From an uncultured Prevotellaceae bacterium (lineage in GTDB: Bacteria > Bacteroidota > Bacteroidia > Bacteroidales > Bacteroidaceae): a DNA stretch of 51,738 nt. Below, in pieces: positions 42,896-51,689 of the stretch. Under the pieces are notes generated by a model, which worked only from the letters and a program-made list of their open reading frames with translations, had not been told where the DNA came from and searched no databases. Made by a program: the position numbers and the translations under genes. The stretch is from NCBI GenBank assembly GCA_947167835.1, contig CAMVJO010000002.1, positions 1-51,738 on the forward strand, read 5' to 3'. Each line of letters begins with the position of its first letter. The stretch's first letter is position 1.

Positions 42896-44260
42896 ATGGA
42901 AAAAGAAAAACTCCATACGAACGAGGCCGTATTAACGGACGAAAATCCGTTAGGTCTGACTGAACGAGAGAAAAAGCAGTTGATACCGCGCAAATTATTG
43001 GTGCCTTTTATTTTGATTACGACACTTTTTGCACTTTGGGGCTTTGCAAACGACATTACCAACCCGATGGTGGCGGCTTTCCAGACAGTAATGGAAATTT
43101 CTGCGGCAAAAGCATCGCTTGTGCAGTTTGCATTTTATGGTGGCTATGCAACAATGGCCATTCCTGCCGCGCTGTTCATCCGTCGCTACTCGTATAAAAA
43201 AAGTATCTTACTGGGACTTGCACTTTATGCCCTAGGTGCTTTTCTTTTCATTCCGGCAGCATCTATGCAAGAGTTCTCTTTTTTCTGTATCTCCCTGTAT
43301 ATTCTCACTTTCGGCCTGGCATTTCTTGAAACCACGGCCAATCCGTTCATTCTCTCCCTGGGAAGTAAGGAAACCAGTACACGCCGTCTGAATATGGCGC
43401 AGGCTTTCAATCCTATTGGTTCGCTTTCGGGCATGGCTGTCGCATCACTTATTGTTTTGCCGCAGTTATGGAGCGATAGGCGCGATGCCACAGGTGAAAT
43501 CATCTTCTCAACACTTTCCGAGGCTGAGAAAGCCAATATTCGTCTGCATGATTTGGCCATTATTCGCGATCCTTATGTGGCTTTGGGACTTGTAGTTACC
43601 ATGATATTTGTGATAATAGCCCTTACCCGTATGCCGAATATTGGTATGAGCGCCGAAAAATCTGGTAAGCGCGAAACATTGAGCCGTTTGTGGCACAATT
43701 CGGAATATCGCTTCGGGGTAGTGGCTCAGGTGTTCTATGTAGCGGCGCAAATCATGGTGTGGACTTTTATTATCCACTACGCAAATCGTCTTGGCATCAA
43801 CAAAGCTACTGCGCAGAACTACAATATTTTTGCTATGTCCATGTTTTTGTGCGGTCGCTTCGTGAGTACGTTCCTGATGCACTATGTAAATTCGCGTAAG
43901 TTGCTATTCGTATTCGGTATCTGCGCCTCCATTTGTACTATAGGCACGATATTCTTTACGGACATAACGGGATTGTATTGTTTGATAGGCATTAGTGCAT
44001 TTATGTCGCTCATGTTCCCCACGATATACGGTATAGCTCTCGAAAATGTGGAGTCACGCGATACTACCCTCGGGGCTGCTTTTCTTGTCATGGCTATAGT
44101 TGGCGGTGCCTTGATGCCACCGTTGCAGGGTGCCGTGATAGATTTGAAAACTGTTGCGGGAATGCCTGCCGAGAACGTGAGTTTTGCACTTCCCTTGGTA
44201 TGTTTCATCGTTGTTGCCCTATATGGTTGGACTACGCGGCGAGTTTTGAAAAACGAATAA
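42896..44260 (+). CDS. fucP: L-fucose:proton symporter (FucP-like MFS permease)
   Basis: 454 residues from the ATG at 42896, one codon after the TTG of the ORF track. Twelve hydrophobic segments with MFS layout. The FucP-type signature is present: LFALWGFANDITNPM in TM1, GGYATMAIPAA, LETTANPFILSLG and NPIGSLSGM, and the TM10-11 segment SLMFPTIYGIALENV. Expected to import L-fucose for fkp at 25833, although a related hexose is possible. The amidase gene follows at short spacing. Confidence 0.9.
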   Translation: MEKEKLHTNEAVLTDENPLGLTEREKKQLIPRKLLVPFILITTLFALWGFANDITNPMVAAFQTVMEISAAKASLVQFAFYGGYATMAIPAALFIRRYSYKKSILLGLALYALGAFLFIPAASMQEFSFFCISLYILTFGLAFLETTANPFILSLGSKETSTRRLNMAQAFNPIGSLSGMAVASLIVLPQLWSDRRDATGEIIFSTLSEAEKANIRLHDLAIIRDPYVALGLVVTMIFVIIALTRMPNIGMSAEKSGKRETLSRLWHNSEYRFGVVAQVFYVAAQIMVWTFIIHYANRLGINKATAQNYNIFAMSMFLCGRFVSTFLMHYVNSRKLLFVFGICASICTIGTIFFTDITGLYCLIGISAFMSLMFPTIYGIALENVESRDTTLGAAFLVMAIVGGALMPPLQGAVIDLKTVAGMPAENVSFALPLVCFIVVALYGWTTRRVLKNE

Positions 44261-44317
44261 GTCTAAAGAATAAGAATGACGCACTCATTATTTAATATAC
44301 TTGATATACGTTTCACT

Positions 44318-45634
44318 ATGGGCAGGATTTTACTTTCTTTCTTGCTCATGCTTTGTGCTATTGCGGCACAAGCCGATGGAAAGAAGTTCATACTTGTAAT
44401 TGATGCCGGACATGGCGGTCACGATGCCGGAGCTGTGGGAATTTACTCGCGCGAAAAAGATATTAACCTGAAGGTAGCGCTGGAATTCGGCGCATTGGTT
44501 ACTCAGAACTGCCCCGATGTGAAAGTTATCTACACACGCTCTACGGATATCTTCATTCCCCTATATAAAAGGCCTGACATAGCCAACAAAGCCAAGGCTG
44601 ATTTATTTGTTTCCATCCATACCAATTCCGTTCCCAAGGATGCACCACGTACTGCTCGGGGAGTAGAAACTTTTACTAACGGTGTGGCGCAGACTAAGGC
44701 GAATATGGCCGTTGCCCGCAGGGAGAACTCCGTCATTCTCTTGGAGAGCGATTACAAAAAGCACTACCAAGGATTTGATAACTCGCCCGAAAGCTACATT
44801 ATCTTCGAGGTAATGCAGGACAAGTACATGGAAAAAAGCATAGAACTGGCACGTCTCATTCAAAAGCAGTTGAAAAATGGTGGAAGAGTCGATCGTGGCG
44901 TTCACCAGGCCAGTCTTGCCGTTCTCAGAATGTCGGCTATGCCCAGCGTTCTCGTAGAAGTAGGATTTATCAGCACACCTGCTGAAGAAGATTACCTCAA
45001 TACCAAAGCAGGTATCAGCACTATTGCGCGTTCTATCTACAATGGTTTTATAGACTACCGCAATAAGCACGACCGCGCGGCAGCAACCTTACCCGAAATC
45101 GATATTAACGCAGGTAATCAGGCAGAAGAAACCCCACAAACCGAACCTGTAAAAGCAAAGCAAGAAGATAAAAAAGAAAAGGACACGGTAAAACCTGAAA
45201 AGTCCGAAGAGAAGTCTGCAAAGTCCGAGGATAAATCCGATAAGGTTGGTGAAAAATCTGGAAAAGCCAGTGAAAAATCTGGAGGTGTCGTAGGTAACGC
45301 AGGTAAATCCAACGAAAAAGAAACACAGGTGCCGCAAAAGAAAGAAGAAACCGCAGAGGCTCCTGTCTTCAAGGTACAACTCTTCGTTTGCGAACGTAAA
45401 CTAAAACAAAATGACATCCGTCTAAAAGGTTTGGCCGATGCCGATTTCTATTTAGACGGAGGCGCCTATAAATATACCTACGGTAATACGACAGATTACG
45501 AGGAAATCAAGCGTTTGCAGAAGAGTATTTCTGACAAGTTCAAGGATACTTTTATCGTAGCCTTCAAAAACGGAAAACGTATCGACCTTCGCGAGGCTAT
45601 CAACGAAAGTAAAAAGACTAAAGGCCGGAAATAG
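44318..45634 (+). CDS. N-acetylmuramoyl-L-alanine amidase (Amidase_3)
   Basis: Cleaves the amide bond between MurNAc and L-Ala in peptidoglycan, in the periplasm. I start at 44318 because MGRILLSFLLMLCAIAAQA is a canonical signal peptide; the ORF start at 44276 would add 14 residues. The catalytic domain spans about 23-245 with IDAGHGGHDAGAVG (zinc His and Glu), VSIHTNS and VLVEVGFISTPAEE (catalytic Glu). A long Lys/Glu/Ser linker follows, then a C-terminal region of about 90 residues that may be a SPOR-like or cell-wall binding domain. The MCE gene follows. Confidence 0.92.
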   Translation: MGRILLSFLLMLCAIAAQADGKKFILVIDAGHGGHDAGAVGIYSREKDINLKVALEFGALVTQNCPDVKVIYTRSTDIFIPLYKRPDIANKAKADLFVSIHTNSVPKDAPRTARGVETFTNGVAQTKANMAVARRENSVILLESDYKKHYQGFDNSPESYIIFEVMQDKYMEKSIELARLIQKQLKNGGRVDRGVHQASLAVLRMSAMPSVLVEVGFISTPAEEDYLNTKAGISTIARSIYNGFIDYRNKHDRAAATLPEIDINAGNQAEETPQTEPVKAKQEDKKEKDTVKPEKSEEKSAKSEDKSDKVGEKSGKASEKSGGVVGNAGKSNEKETQVPQKKEETAEAPVFKVQLFVCERKLKQNDIRLKGLADADFYLDGGAYKYTYGNTTDYEEIKRLQKSISDKFKDTFIVAFKNGKRIDLREAINESKKTKGRK

Positions 45635-45663
45635 AGGAATTATCTCAGAGCTTGATTCGTATG

Positions 45664-45726
45664 TATCGGCACAAATAAATAGAATGTTCCCGCAAATAAG
45701 CAGAATCTTCTTATAGGCGGAAATAA
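45664..45726. repeat. three-unit 21-bp array before the MCE gene
   Basis: TATCGGCACAAATAAATAGAA, TGTTCCCGCAAATAAGCAGAA and TCTTCTTATAGGCGGAAATAA are consecutive 21-bp units with similar layout. It lies in the 121-bp gap between the amidase and MCE genes. Confidence 0.55.
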
Positions 45727-45755
45727 TCAAAGATATAGCAAAACATCAGTACCCT

Positions 45756-46682
45756 ATGAAATATTTTACAAAAGAAGTAAAAATTGCGCTCACGGCAATT
45801 GTTGCCATTGCATTGCTTTTCGTTATGATTAACTTCCTGAAAGGCGTCAATGTCTTCAAGTCATCAAACACTTACTACATAGTTTTTCACGATGTTGTGG
45901 GGTTAAGTGTATCTAACCACGTATATGCAAATGGTTATGCCGTAGGAATTGTTCGTGAAATCAATTATGATTATGAAAACACGGACAGAGTTGTTGTTGC
46001 CGTGGAGTTAGACGAAGATATGCGCGTTCCTGTGGGTACTATTGCCGAACTTGAAACGAGTTTGATGGGTTCTATAAAAATGAACCTCATACTTGGTAAA
46101 AATCCCTTGGAGGTAGTGGAAAAAGGCGACACGATACAAGGCGATTTGCACAAGGGAGCGATGGACGAAGTTGCGAAATTCATTCCTGTTGTGGCAGAAA
46201 TGTTGCCAAAGTTGGATTCCATTCTTACTAATGTGAACAATCTGACAGGTAATCCCGCACTGGTGCAGATTCTCTCGAACACAGCGCAGATTACTTCGGA
46301 GCTAAATGCCACTTCCCGCCAACTTAATGTGATGATGCAGCAGGATATTCCGAGTTTGCTCACCCATTTGAATGCCACAAGTCAGAACTTGCAGAAACTT
46401 TCGGGTAATTTGGCTGCGGTAGATGTGCAGAAAACCATGAAAGAGGTGGATGAAACAGTGGTGCAGATGCAACAATTTTCAAATAACCTGAACAATATCA
46501 GTCAAAGTCTGAATACAAAATTAAACAGCACCGACAATTCTCTCGGTCTCCTGCTGAATAGTCGTAATTTCTACGACAATCTGAATAATACGGTGCAGCA
46601 TACCGACAGTTTGGTGACAGATTTGAAAAATCACCCCAAGCGTTACGTTCATTTCTCCGTATTCGGTAAAAAAGACAAGTAA
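45756..46682 (+). CDS. MCE/MlaD family lipid-transport protein
   Basis: 308 residues. One N-terminal membrane anchor (about 10-28), then an MCE domain at about 38-118 (YIVFHDVVGLSVSNHVYANGYAVGIV; GTIAELETSLMGSIKMNLILG). The rest is a long helical region with NATSQNLQKLSGNL-type heptads, likely forming a periplasmic needle or bundle. MlaD relatives move phospholipids between membranes. The amidase-MCE order is common in Bacteroidota. No MlaE permease lies adjacent. The ABC gene downstream is not MlaF-like by motif. Confidence 0.88.
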   Translation: MKYFTKEVKIALTAIVAIALLFVMINFLKGVNVFKSSNTYYIVFHDVVGLSVSNHVYANGYAVGIVREINYDYENTDRVVVAVELDEDMRVPVGTIAELETSLMGSIKMNLILGKNPLEVVEKGDTIQGDLHKGAMDEVAKFIPVVAEMLPKLDSILTNVNNLTGNPALVQILSNTAQITSELNATSRQLNVMMQQDIPSLLTHLNATSQNLQKLSGNLAAVDVQKTMKEVDETVVQMQQFSNNLNNISQSLNTKLNSTDNSLGLLLNSRNFYDNLNNTVQHTDSLVTDLKNHPKRYVHFSVFGKKDK

Positions 46683-46756
46683 CCAAGCGTAACTTTCGGC
46701 TGGTCTTTTGATTTCAGTGTGCTGTTTCCATTGTTTTTCTCCGTCATCTTCTCTTC

Positions 46757-47410
46757 ATGTTACGACTTGTTGATCTGAATGTGGGATATGGCCGTCAGGA
46801 AGTCCTGTCTTCGCTCAATTATCACTTCGATAGTGGGAGCGTGACCGCCATTATCGGACGAAACGGCTGCGGAAAAAGTACATTGCTCCGTACTATAGTG
46901 GGTTTGCTCCCCCCAGTATCAGGGAAGGTGCTTTGGAACGATACAGATGTCAGAGAAATGAGTCTGCAAACCCTTGCAAAAAAAGTGGCTGCCGTATTTA
47001 CCACGCGATATGACGCAGGTATGCTCACGGTGCGCGAGGTTGTTGAAATGGGACGCCTGCCTTACGCATCTTTGACGGGACATCTTTCGGAGTATGACCG
47101 CCAAACTGTTGAGCAGAGCATGGAAATCATGCAGGTACTGCCACTTGGCGCGAAGCGCCTCGGTGCTATCAGCGATGGTGAGCGACAACGTGTGATGTTG
47201 GCCAGAGCTTTGGCGCAGAAGACCCCAGCTATTGTACTGGATGAGCCCACGGCTTTTCTTGACTACCGAGCTCGTCCCGAAATTCTCGGCATTCTGAAAC
47301 GTCTTGCCGAAGAAAACGGAAAAACCATCCTGCTTACCACCCATGATGTCGAACTTGCGCGTCATTTGTGCGATGCTGTTTGGAATTTAGACGAAGGTGA
47401 AACGAAATAG
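46757..47410 (+). CDS. ABC transporter ATP-binding protein, FecE/BtuD-like
   Basis: 217 residues with Walker A GRNGCGKS at 34-41, the Q-loop region shortened (AVFTTRYD), GRLPYASLTGHLSEYDR typical of FecE/FhuC/BtuD ATPases, ABC signature ISDGERQ instead of LSGGQ, Walker B AIVLDEPTAFLD and H-loop TTHDVELARH. It would energise iron-siderophore, heme or cobalamin uptake. No FecCD-type permease or binding protein lies beside it, so its partners are elsewhere, or it serves the preceding MCE protein; motifs favour the former. Confidence 0.85.
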   Translation: MLRLVDLNVGYGRQEVLSSLNYHFDSGSVTAIIGRNGCGKSTLLRTIVGLLPPVSGKVLWNDTDVREMSLQTLAKKVAAVFTTRYDAGMLTVREVVEMGRLPYASLTGHLSEYDRQTVEQSMEIMQVLPLGAKRLGAISDGERQRVMLARALAQKTPAIVLDEPTAFLDYRARPEILGILKRLAEENGKTILLTTHDVELARHLCDAVWNLDEGETK

Positions 47411-47491
47411 GTGGAAGCATCGCGCCAATAAATAGGAGCAGGTTCTTAATAAATCGTAGCGCTCAAAATATAATAAAGGAGTAGAAAACGC

Positions 47492-49558
47492 ATGATCGTA
47501 TGTATTGCAGAAAAGCCCAGTGTGGCGCGTGATATAGCCCAGATTCTCGGAGCCACGCAGCAACATAAAGGATATTTGGAGGGGAATGGTTATCAGGTGA
47601 CTTGGACTTTCGGTCATCTGTGCGAACTTAAAGCCCCCGAAGATTATTCTCCTGCGTGGAAGCGCTGGACTCTCGGTTCTTTGCCCATGATGCCAGAACG
47701 TTTCGGCATACGTCTGAAAAACGATAAGGGCGTAAAGGAGCAGTTCGACGTCATAAAGGAATTGATGCAGCACGCCGAAAAAATTATTAACTGCGGTGAT
47801 GCCGGACAGGAGGGAGAACTCATCCAACGGTGGGTAATGCAAAAAGCAGGAGCCCGATGTCCGGTGGAACGCCTCTGGATTTCTTCTCTTACCGAGGAGG
47901 CTATCCGCGAAGGGTTCCGCAGTCTGCAACCGCAGGACAATTATAAAGCACTTTATGAGGCAGGACTTTGTCGTGCCATCGGCGATTGGCTCTTAGGAAT
48001 GAACGCTACGCGCCTTTATACCTTGAAATATCGTCCGCAAGCCTACGGTCAGCCACCGTTGTCGGTAGGTAGGGTACAAACTCCCACACTTGCCCTTATT
48101 GTTCGCCGACAGCAAGAAATAGAGAACTTCAAACCCGAACCGTATTGGGTACTTACGACGAATTATCGCGACACCATTTTCAACGTGGTGCTACAAGACG
48201 AGGGCGATGACGAACAAAAAGAGGGAAATGCCCCAGACAATCAGAAAAAATCCGTCACAGCCCGCGGTTTCTCGACAGAGGAAGAGGGTAGGGCCGTACT
48301 TGAAAAGATAGAAAAGGAACCTTTCTTTGTAGATAGCGTACAAAAGAAAAACGGTACCGAGGCACCGCCGCGATTGTTCGACCTTACGAGCCTTCAGGTG
48401 GAGTGTAACCGTAAATTCGGCTTTAGTGCCGAGCAAACCCTCAACCTTATTCAGAGTTTGTACGAAAAGAAAGTGACGACCTACCCACGTGTTGATACCA
48501 CGTTCCTGAGTGATGATATCTATCCCAAGTGTAAGTCGATATTGAACGGCATCAGCAGTCATTATGGCGCCTTGCTGCAACCTTTGCGCGGCGAGAAGTT
48601 GCGTAAGAGCAAGAAAGTGTTCGACAGTTCAAAGGTAACGGATCACCATGCCATTATACCGACGGGGCAGACGGCGAATAACCTGACAGACATGGAGCGA
48701 AATGTATATGACCTCGTGGCACGCAGGTTTATTGCCGTGTTCTATCCCGATTGCCGCTTTGCAACGACCGTTGTGACGGGACATGCAGCCGATGTGCCCT
48801 TCAAAACCTCGGGTAAGTTGATACTTGATCCAGGTTGGCGCTATGTATTTGCCGGACAGGAGGACAACGCGGAAGATAAGCCCGAAAACGATGAAGAACG
48901 CACGCTCCCGACATTCACTGTGGGCGAGAACGGTCCGCATCGTCCCGACCTGGCTCAGAAAATGACACAGCCGCCCAAGTATTACACCGAGGCAACGTTG
49001 CTTCGTGCCATGGAAACGGCCGGTAAGTTGGTGGAAGACGAGGAATTGCGCGATGCCTTGAAAGAAAACGGCATAGGACGTCCCTCTACCCGTGCGGCAA
49101 TTATAGAAACCCTGTTCAGACGCGGATATATCCGCAAGCAACGCAAATCGCTCTTCGCGACACCTACGGGTATCGAACTGATAGGACTGATTCAGGAAGA
49201 ACTATTGAAGAGTGCTTCGCTCACAGGAATCTGGGAAAAGAAGCTACGTCAGATTGAGCACAACCAATATGAACCTCATCAGTTTATAGCGGAACTGAAA
49301 CAGATGGTAACGGATATTACTCTCCAGGTAATGGCTGATAATAGCAACCGACGTGTGGAAAACTCCGTGGCGGAGAAATCTCATGCGGCGGCAAAAGGCA
49401 CTGCCTCGGGTTCATCAGAAGACAAACCGAAGGAAAAGCGTATTCGTGTGGGAAGTAAATGCCCTGTGTGCGGACAAGGAAAGGTTATCAAGGGACATAC
49501 CGCCTACGGGTGCTCACGATGGAAAGAAGGGTGCAACTTCCGCAAACCTTTTAAGTAG
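47492..49558 (+). CDS. topB: DNA topoisomerase III
   Basis: Type IA topoisomerase that decatenates and relaxes DNA. 688 residues. TOPRIM at the N-terminus: IVCIAEKPSVARDIA with the catalytic Glu, and NCGDAGQEGELI with DxD-type acidic residues. The toroid has the active-site Tyr in KVTTYPRVDTTFLSDD near residue 331, and GRPSTRAAIIETLF. The C-terminus has one zinc-finger-like segment (CPVCGQGKVIKGHTAYGCSRWKEGC). Two acidic inserts (DDEQKEGNAPDNQ and QEDNAEDKPENDEE) are extra to the core. Start codon is ATG after a purine-rich stretch. Confidence 0.95.
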   Translation: MIVCIAEKPSVARDIAQILGATQQHKGYLEGNGYQVTWTFGHLCELKAPEDYSPAWKRWTLGSLPMMPERFGIRLKNDKGVKEQFDVIKELMQHAEKIINCGDAGQEGELIQRWVMQKAGARCPVERLWISSLTEEAIREGFRSLQPQDNYKALYEAGLCRAIGDWLLGMNATRLYTLKYRPQAYGQPPLSVGRVQTPTLALIVRRQQEIENFKPEPYWVLTTNYRDTIFNVVLQDEGDDEQKEGNAPDNQKKSVTARGFSTEEEGRAVLEKIEKEPFFVDSVQKKNGTEAPPRLFDLTSLQVECNRKFGFSAEQTLNLIQSLYEKKVTTYPRVDTTFLSDDIYPKCKSILNGISSHYGALLQPLRGEKLRKSKKVFDSSKVTDHHAIIPTGQTANNLTDMERNVYDLVARRFIAVFYPDCRFATTVVTGHAADVPFKTSGKLILDPGWRYVFAGQEDNAEDKPENDEERTLPTFTVGENGPHRPDLAQKMTQPPKYYTEATLLRAMETAGKLVEDEELRDALKENGIGRPSTRAAIIETLFRRGYIRKQRKSLFATPTGIELIGLIQEELLKSASLTGIWEKKLRQIEHNQYEPHQFIAELKQMVTDITLQVMADNSNRRVENSVAEKSHAAAKGTASGSSEDKPKEKRIRVGSKCPVCGQGKVIKGHTAYGCSRWKEGCNFRKPFK

Positions 49559-49581
49559 TTTTATATCGTTGGCGGTGTGTT

Positions 49582-49850
49582 TCGTTATGACGGGATGACG
49601 GTATAACGGAATAACGAGTTCTTTGCTAACATTTTCATGGGGTAAATGGGCGATTTGGGCAATATGGGTTAATTGGCTCGGAGCTATTTGCCCTTATTTC
49701 TGGGGTAAATATTTTGACTCCCAAACTATGAGAAACTACTGATGAACAAAGGCCGCATAGATGTGGGTAAATATAAGGTATCGAGAACTAATTGGGAGAT
49801 AAATGAAATTATCTCCGAGATAACTGAATTTTGCTCGGATTTATTTTTTT
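49582..49850 (+). repeat. 21-bp-phased intergenic array, related-repeat copy 6
   Basis: Same module order as copy 2: GACGGTATAACGGAATAACG block (49590s), GGG-tract block GGGG-TAAAT-GGG-CGATTT-GGG-CAATAT-GGG at 49639-49668, cores at about 49678, 49699 and 49719, and later cores at 49781, 49814 and 49835 with TTATCTCCGAGATAA. It occupies the 420-bp gap between topB and the glycosyltransferase gene. Confidence 0.72.
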
Positions 49851-49963
49851 GAGATTTGTCTTGAAGTGCCTGAAAAACGCAGGTAAATGTGCCGTAATCA
49901 CGGGTTTGTGCGTATATAAAGATGATTTCGGGCACGAAAATGATATTTTGCAGGATTTTTTTG

Positions 49964-49971
49964 TAATTTTG
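49964..49971 (+). promoter_or_regulatory. -7 box for the GT2-radC unit (TAATTTTG)
   Basis: TAATTTTG fits TAnnTTTG only 8 bases before the ATG at 49979, so the transcript would be nearly leaderless. A TTTG lies 13 bases upstream, closer than the usual -33 spacing. Confidence 0.5.
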
Positions 49972-49978
49972 CTCCGCT

Positions 49979-50968
49979 ATGAAATATTCTTTCATCATAC
50001 CGGTATATAATCGTCCCGACGAAGTGGACGAACTCCTGCAAAGTCTTTGCGAACAACGCGTGAAAGATTTTGAAGTCGTGGTGGTAGAAGACGGTTCGTC
50101 CCTGCCCTGCGAAGATATCGTGCAGAAATATTCCGGCCGTTTGGACGTAAAATATTTTTCCAAGCCCAATAGCGGTCCGGGACAGACACGTAATTACGGC
50201 GTGGAGCGTGCTATGGGCGACTATGTGCTGATACTCGACAGCGATGTCATCGTTCCCAGCAGCTACCTCGAAGCCATTGAAACGGAACTGGCTGCTGCCG
50301 ATTGCGATGCCTTTGGCGGTCCCGACAGAGCCCACCCATCTTTCACTCCTGTGCAGAAAGCCATCAATTATGCCATGACCTCGTTTTTTACAACGGGAGG
50401 CATACGCGGTGGCAAGAAGAAAATGGACAAGTTCTACCCACGCTCGTTCAATATGGGCGTTCGTCGTCAGGCTTATCAGGCACTCGGCGGATTCAGTCGT
50501 ATGCGATTTGGCGAAGACATCGACTTCAGCACTCGGATATTCAAGGCAAATATGCGATGCCGCCTGTTCCCCGAAGCATGGGTATGGCATAAACGCCGCG
50601 CAAACCTACGTCAGTTTTTCAAGCAGGTGCATAACTCCGGCATAGCCCGCATCAATTTAGCGAAGCGCCATCCCGGAACGCTGAAACTCGTACACCTGCT
50701 TCCCGCAGTCTTCACTATGGGATGCTTGCTGCTGCTCGTTCTGAGTTTGCTCTCGCCTTGGTTCTTGTTGCCCCTGGCTTTATTCTGCATAATCATCTTT
50801 ATTGATGCCTCGTTGCGCGAAAAAAGTGTGGGAGTGGGACTTCGCGCCGTCTTAGCCTCGTTTGTCCAGCTTTTCGGCTACGGCACAGGATTCTTGCGCG
50901 CCTGGTGGCGGCGAATAGTGCTGGGGCGCGATGAGTTTGAAGCCTTCAAGAAGAATTTCTATAAGTAG
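49979..50968 (+). CDS. family 2 glycosyltransferase with C-terminal membrane helices
   Basis: 329 residues. GT-A domain with SFIIPVYNRPDEVDELL, VVVEDGSSLP, GPGQTRNYG, LILDSDVIVP (DxD-type metal motif) and FNMGVRRQAYQALGGFSRMRFGEDIDFS (the ED of the acceptor-site motif), followed by two or three membrane segments from about 240 to 285. Acceptor and sugar unknown; surface polysaccharide synthesis is a reasonable inference. radC starts 24 bases downstream, which may be chance co-orientation. Confidence 0.88.
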   Translation: MKYSFIIPVYNRPDEVDELLQSLCEQRVKDFEVVVVEDGSSLPCEDIVQKYSGRLDVKYFSKPNSGPGQTRNYGVERAMGDYVLILDSDVIVPSSYLEAIETELAAADCDAFGGPDRAHPSFTPVQKAINYAMTSFFTTGGIRGGKKKMDKFYPRSFNMGVRRQAYQALGGFSRMRFGEDIDFSTRIFKANMRCRLFPEAWVWHKRRANLRQFFKQVHNSGIARINLAKRHPGTLKLVHLLPAVFTMGCLLLLVLSLLSPWFLLPLALFCIIIFIDASLREKSVGVGLRAVLASFVQLFGYGTGFLRAWWRRIVLGRDEFEAFKKNFYK

Positions 50969-50992
50969 TATTCATAGCAGAAAGGGACTGAA

Positions 50993-51682
50993 ATGAAAAC
51001 AAACCTGAACCAACTGCCGGAAAAAGACCGCCCGCGCGAAAAGCTGATGATGCACGGGGCTCAATCCCTGTCGGATGCAGAATTACTGGCCATCTTGATA
51101 GGCAGTGGTTCGGACGAAGAAACGGCAGTCGGCTTAATGCAGCGACTTTTGCGCGACTGCGGAGAAAATCTGAAGGAGCTTGGTAAACTTTCCATCGACG
51201 AACTTTGCACTTACAAGGGCATAGGACCTGCAAAAGCCGTTACCATCATAGCAGCCTCGGAGTTTGGCCGCCGCCGCGCCCTGTATTCCGGTAATAGCAG
51301 GCGGGAAATCAAGTCTGCCAACGACATAGCGGATTATTACAAGGAAGTAAATGCCCTTCACGAGCAGACGGTGGAAGAATTCCACGTGATGATGCTCAAT
51401 AACAACCTGCGACTGATTCGCAGCACGATGATAAGTCGCGGCGGCATCGTACAAACCTCCGTAGATCTCCGCGTTCTGATGCGCGAAGTCCTGCTTTCAA
51501 AAGCCACAGCCATAGCTGTTTGTCACAATCACCCCAGCGGGCAGGAAAAGCCCAGCAAAAACGATGACAACCTGACACAACGCATACAACAGGCTGCCAG
51601 TTATTTTGACATAAGACTGATAGATCATGTCATTATAGCCGACGAAACATTTTACAGCTACGCAGAAAACGGACGTTTGTAG
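50993..51682 (+). CDS. radC: RadC family protein (JAB/MPN domain)
   Basis: 229 residues. Helix-hairpin-helix-like N-terminal region (SDAELLAILIGSG; CTYKGIGPAKAVTI) and a C-terminal JAB domain with the metal motif CHNHPSGQEKPSKND (HxHPSG..D) and IDHVIIADETFYSYAENG. Complete to the TAG stop. RadC was once tied to DNA repair, but the biochemical role is not settled. The stop is 7 bases upstream of MITE copy F. Confidence 0.93.
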   Translation: MKTNLNQLPEKDRPREKLMMHGAQSLSDAELLAILIGSGSDEETAVGLMQRLLRDCGENLKELGKLSIDELCTYKGIGPAKAVTIIAASEFGRRRALYSGNSRREIKSANDIADYYKEVNALHEQTVEEFHVMMLNNNLRLIRSTMISRGGIVQTSVDLRVLMREVLLSKATAIAVCHNHPSGQEKPSKNDDNLTQRIQQAASYFDIRLIDHVIIADETFYSYAENGRL

Positions 51683-51689
51683 CATTAAA

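Noticed and set aside
47411-47491. 21-bp phase in the gap before topB
   Set aside because: TCGC, GCAGG and TCGT cores are spaced 18 and 16 bp, outside the 20-22 range.
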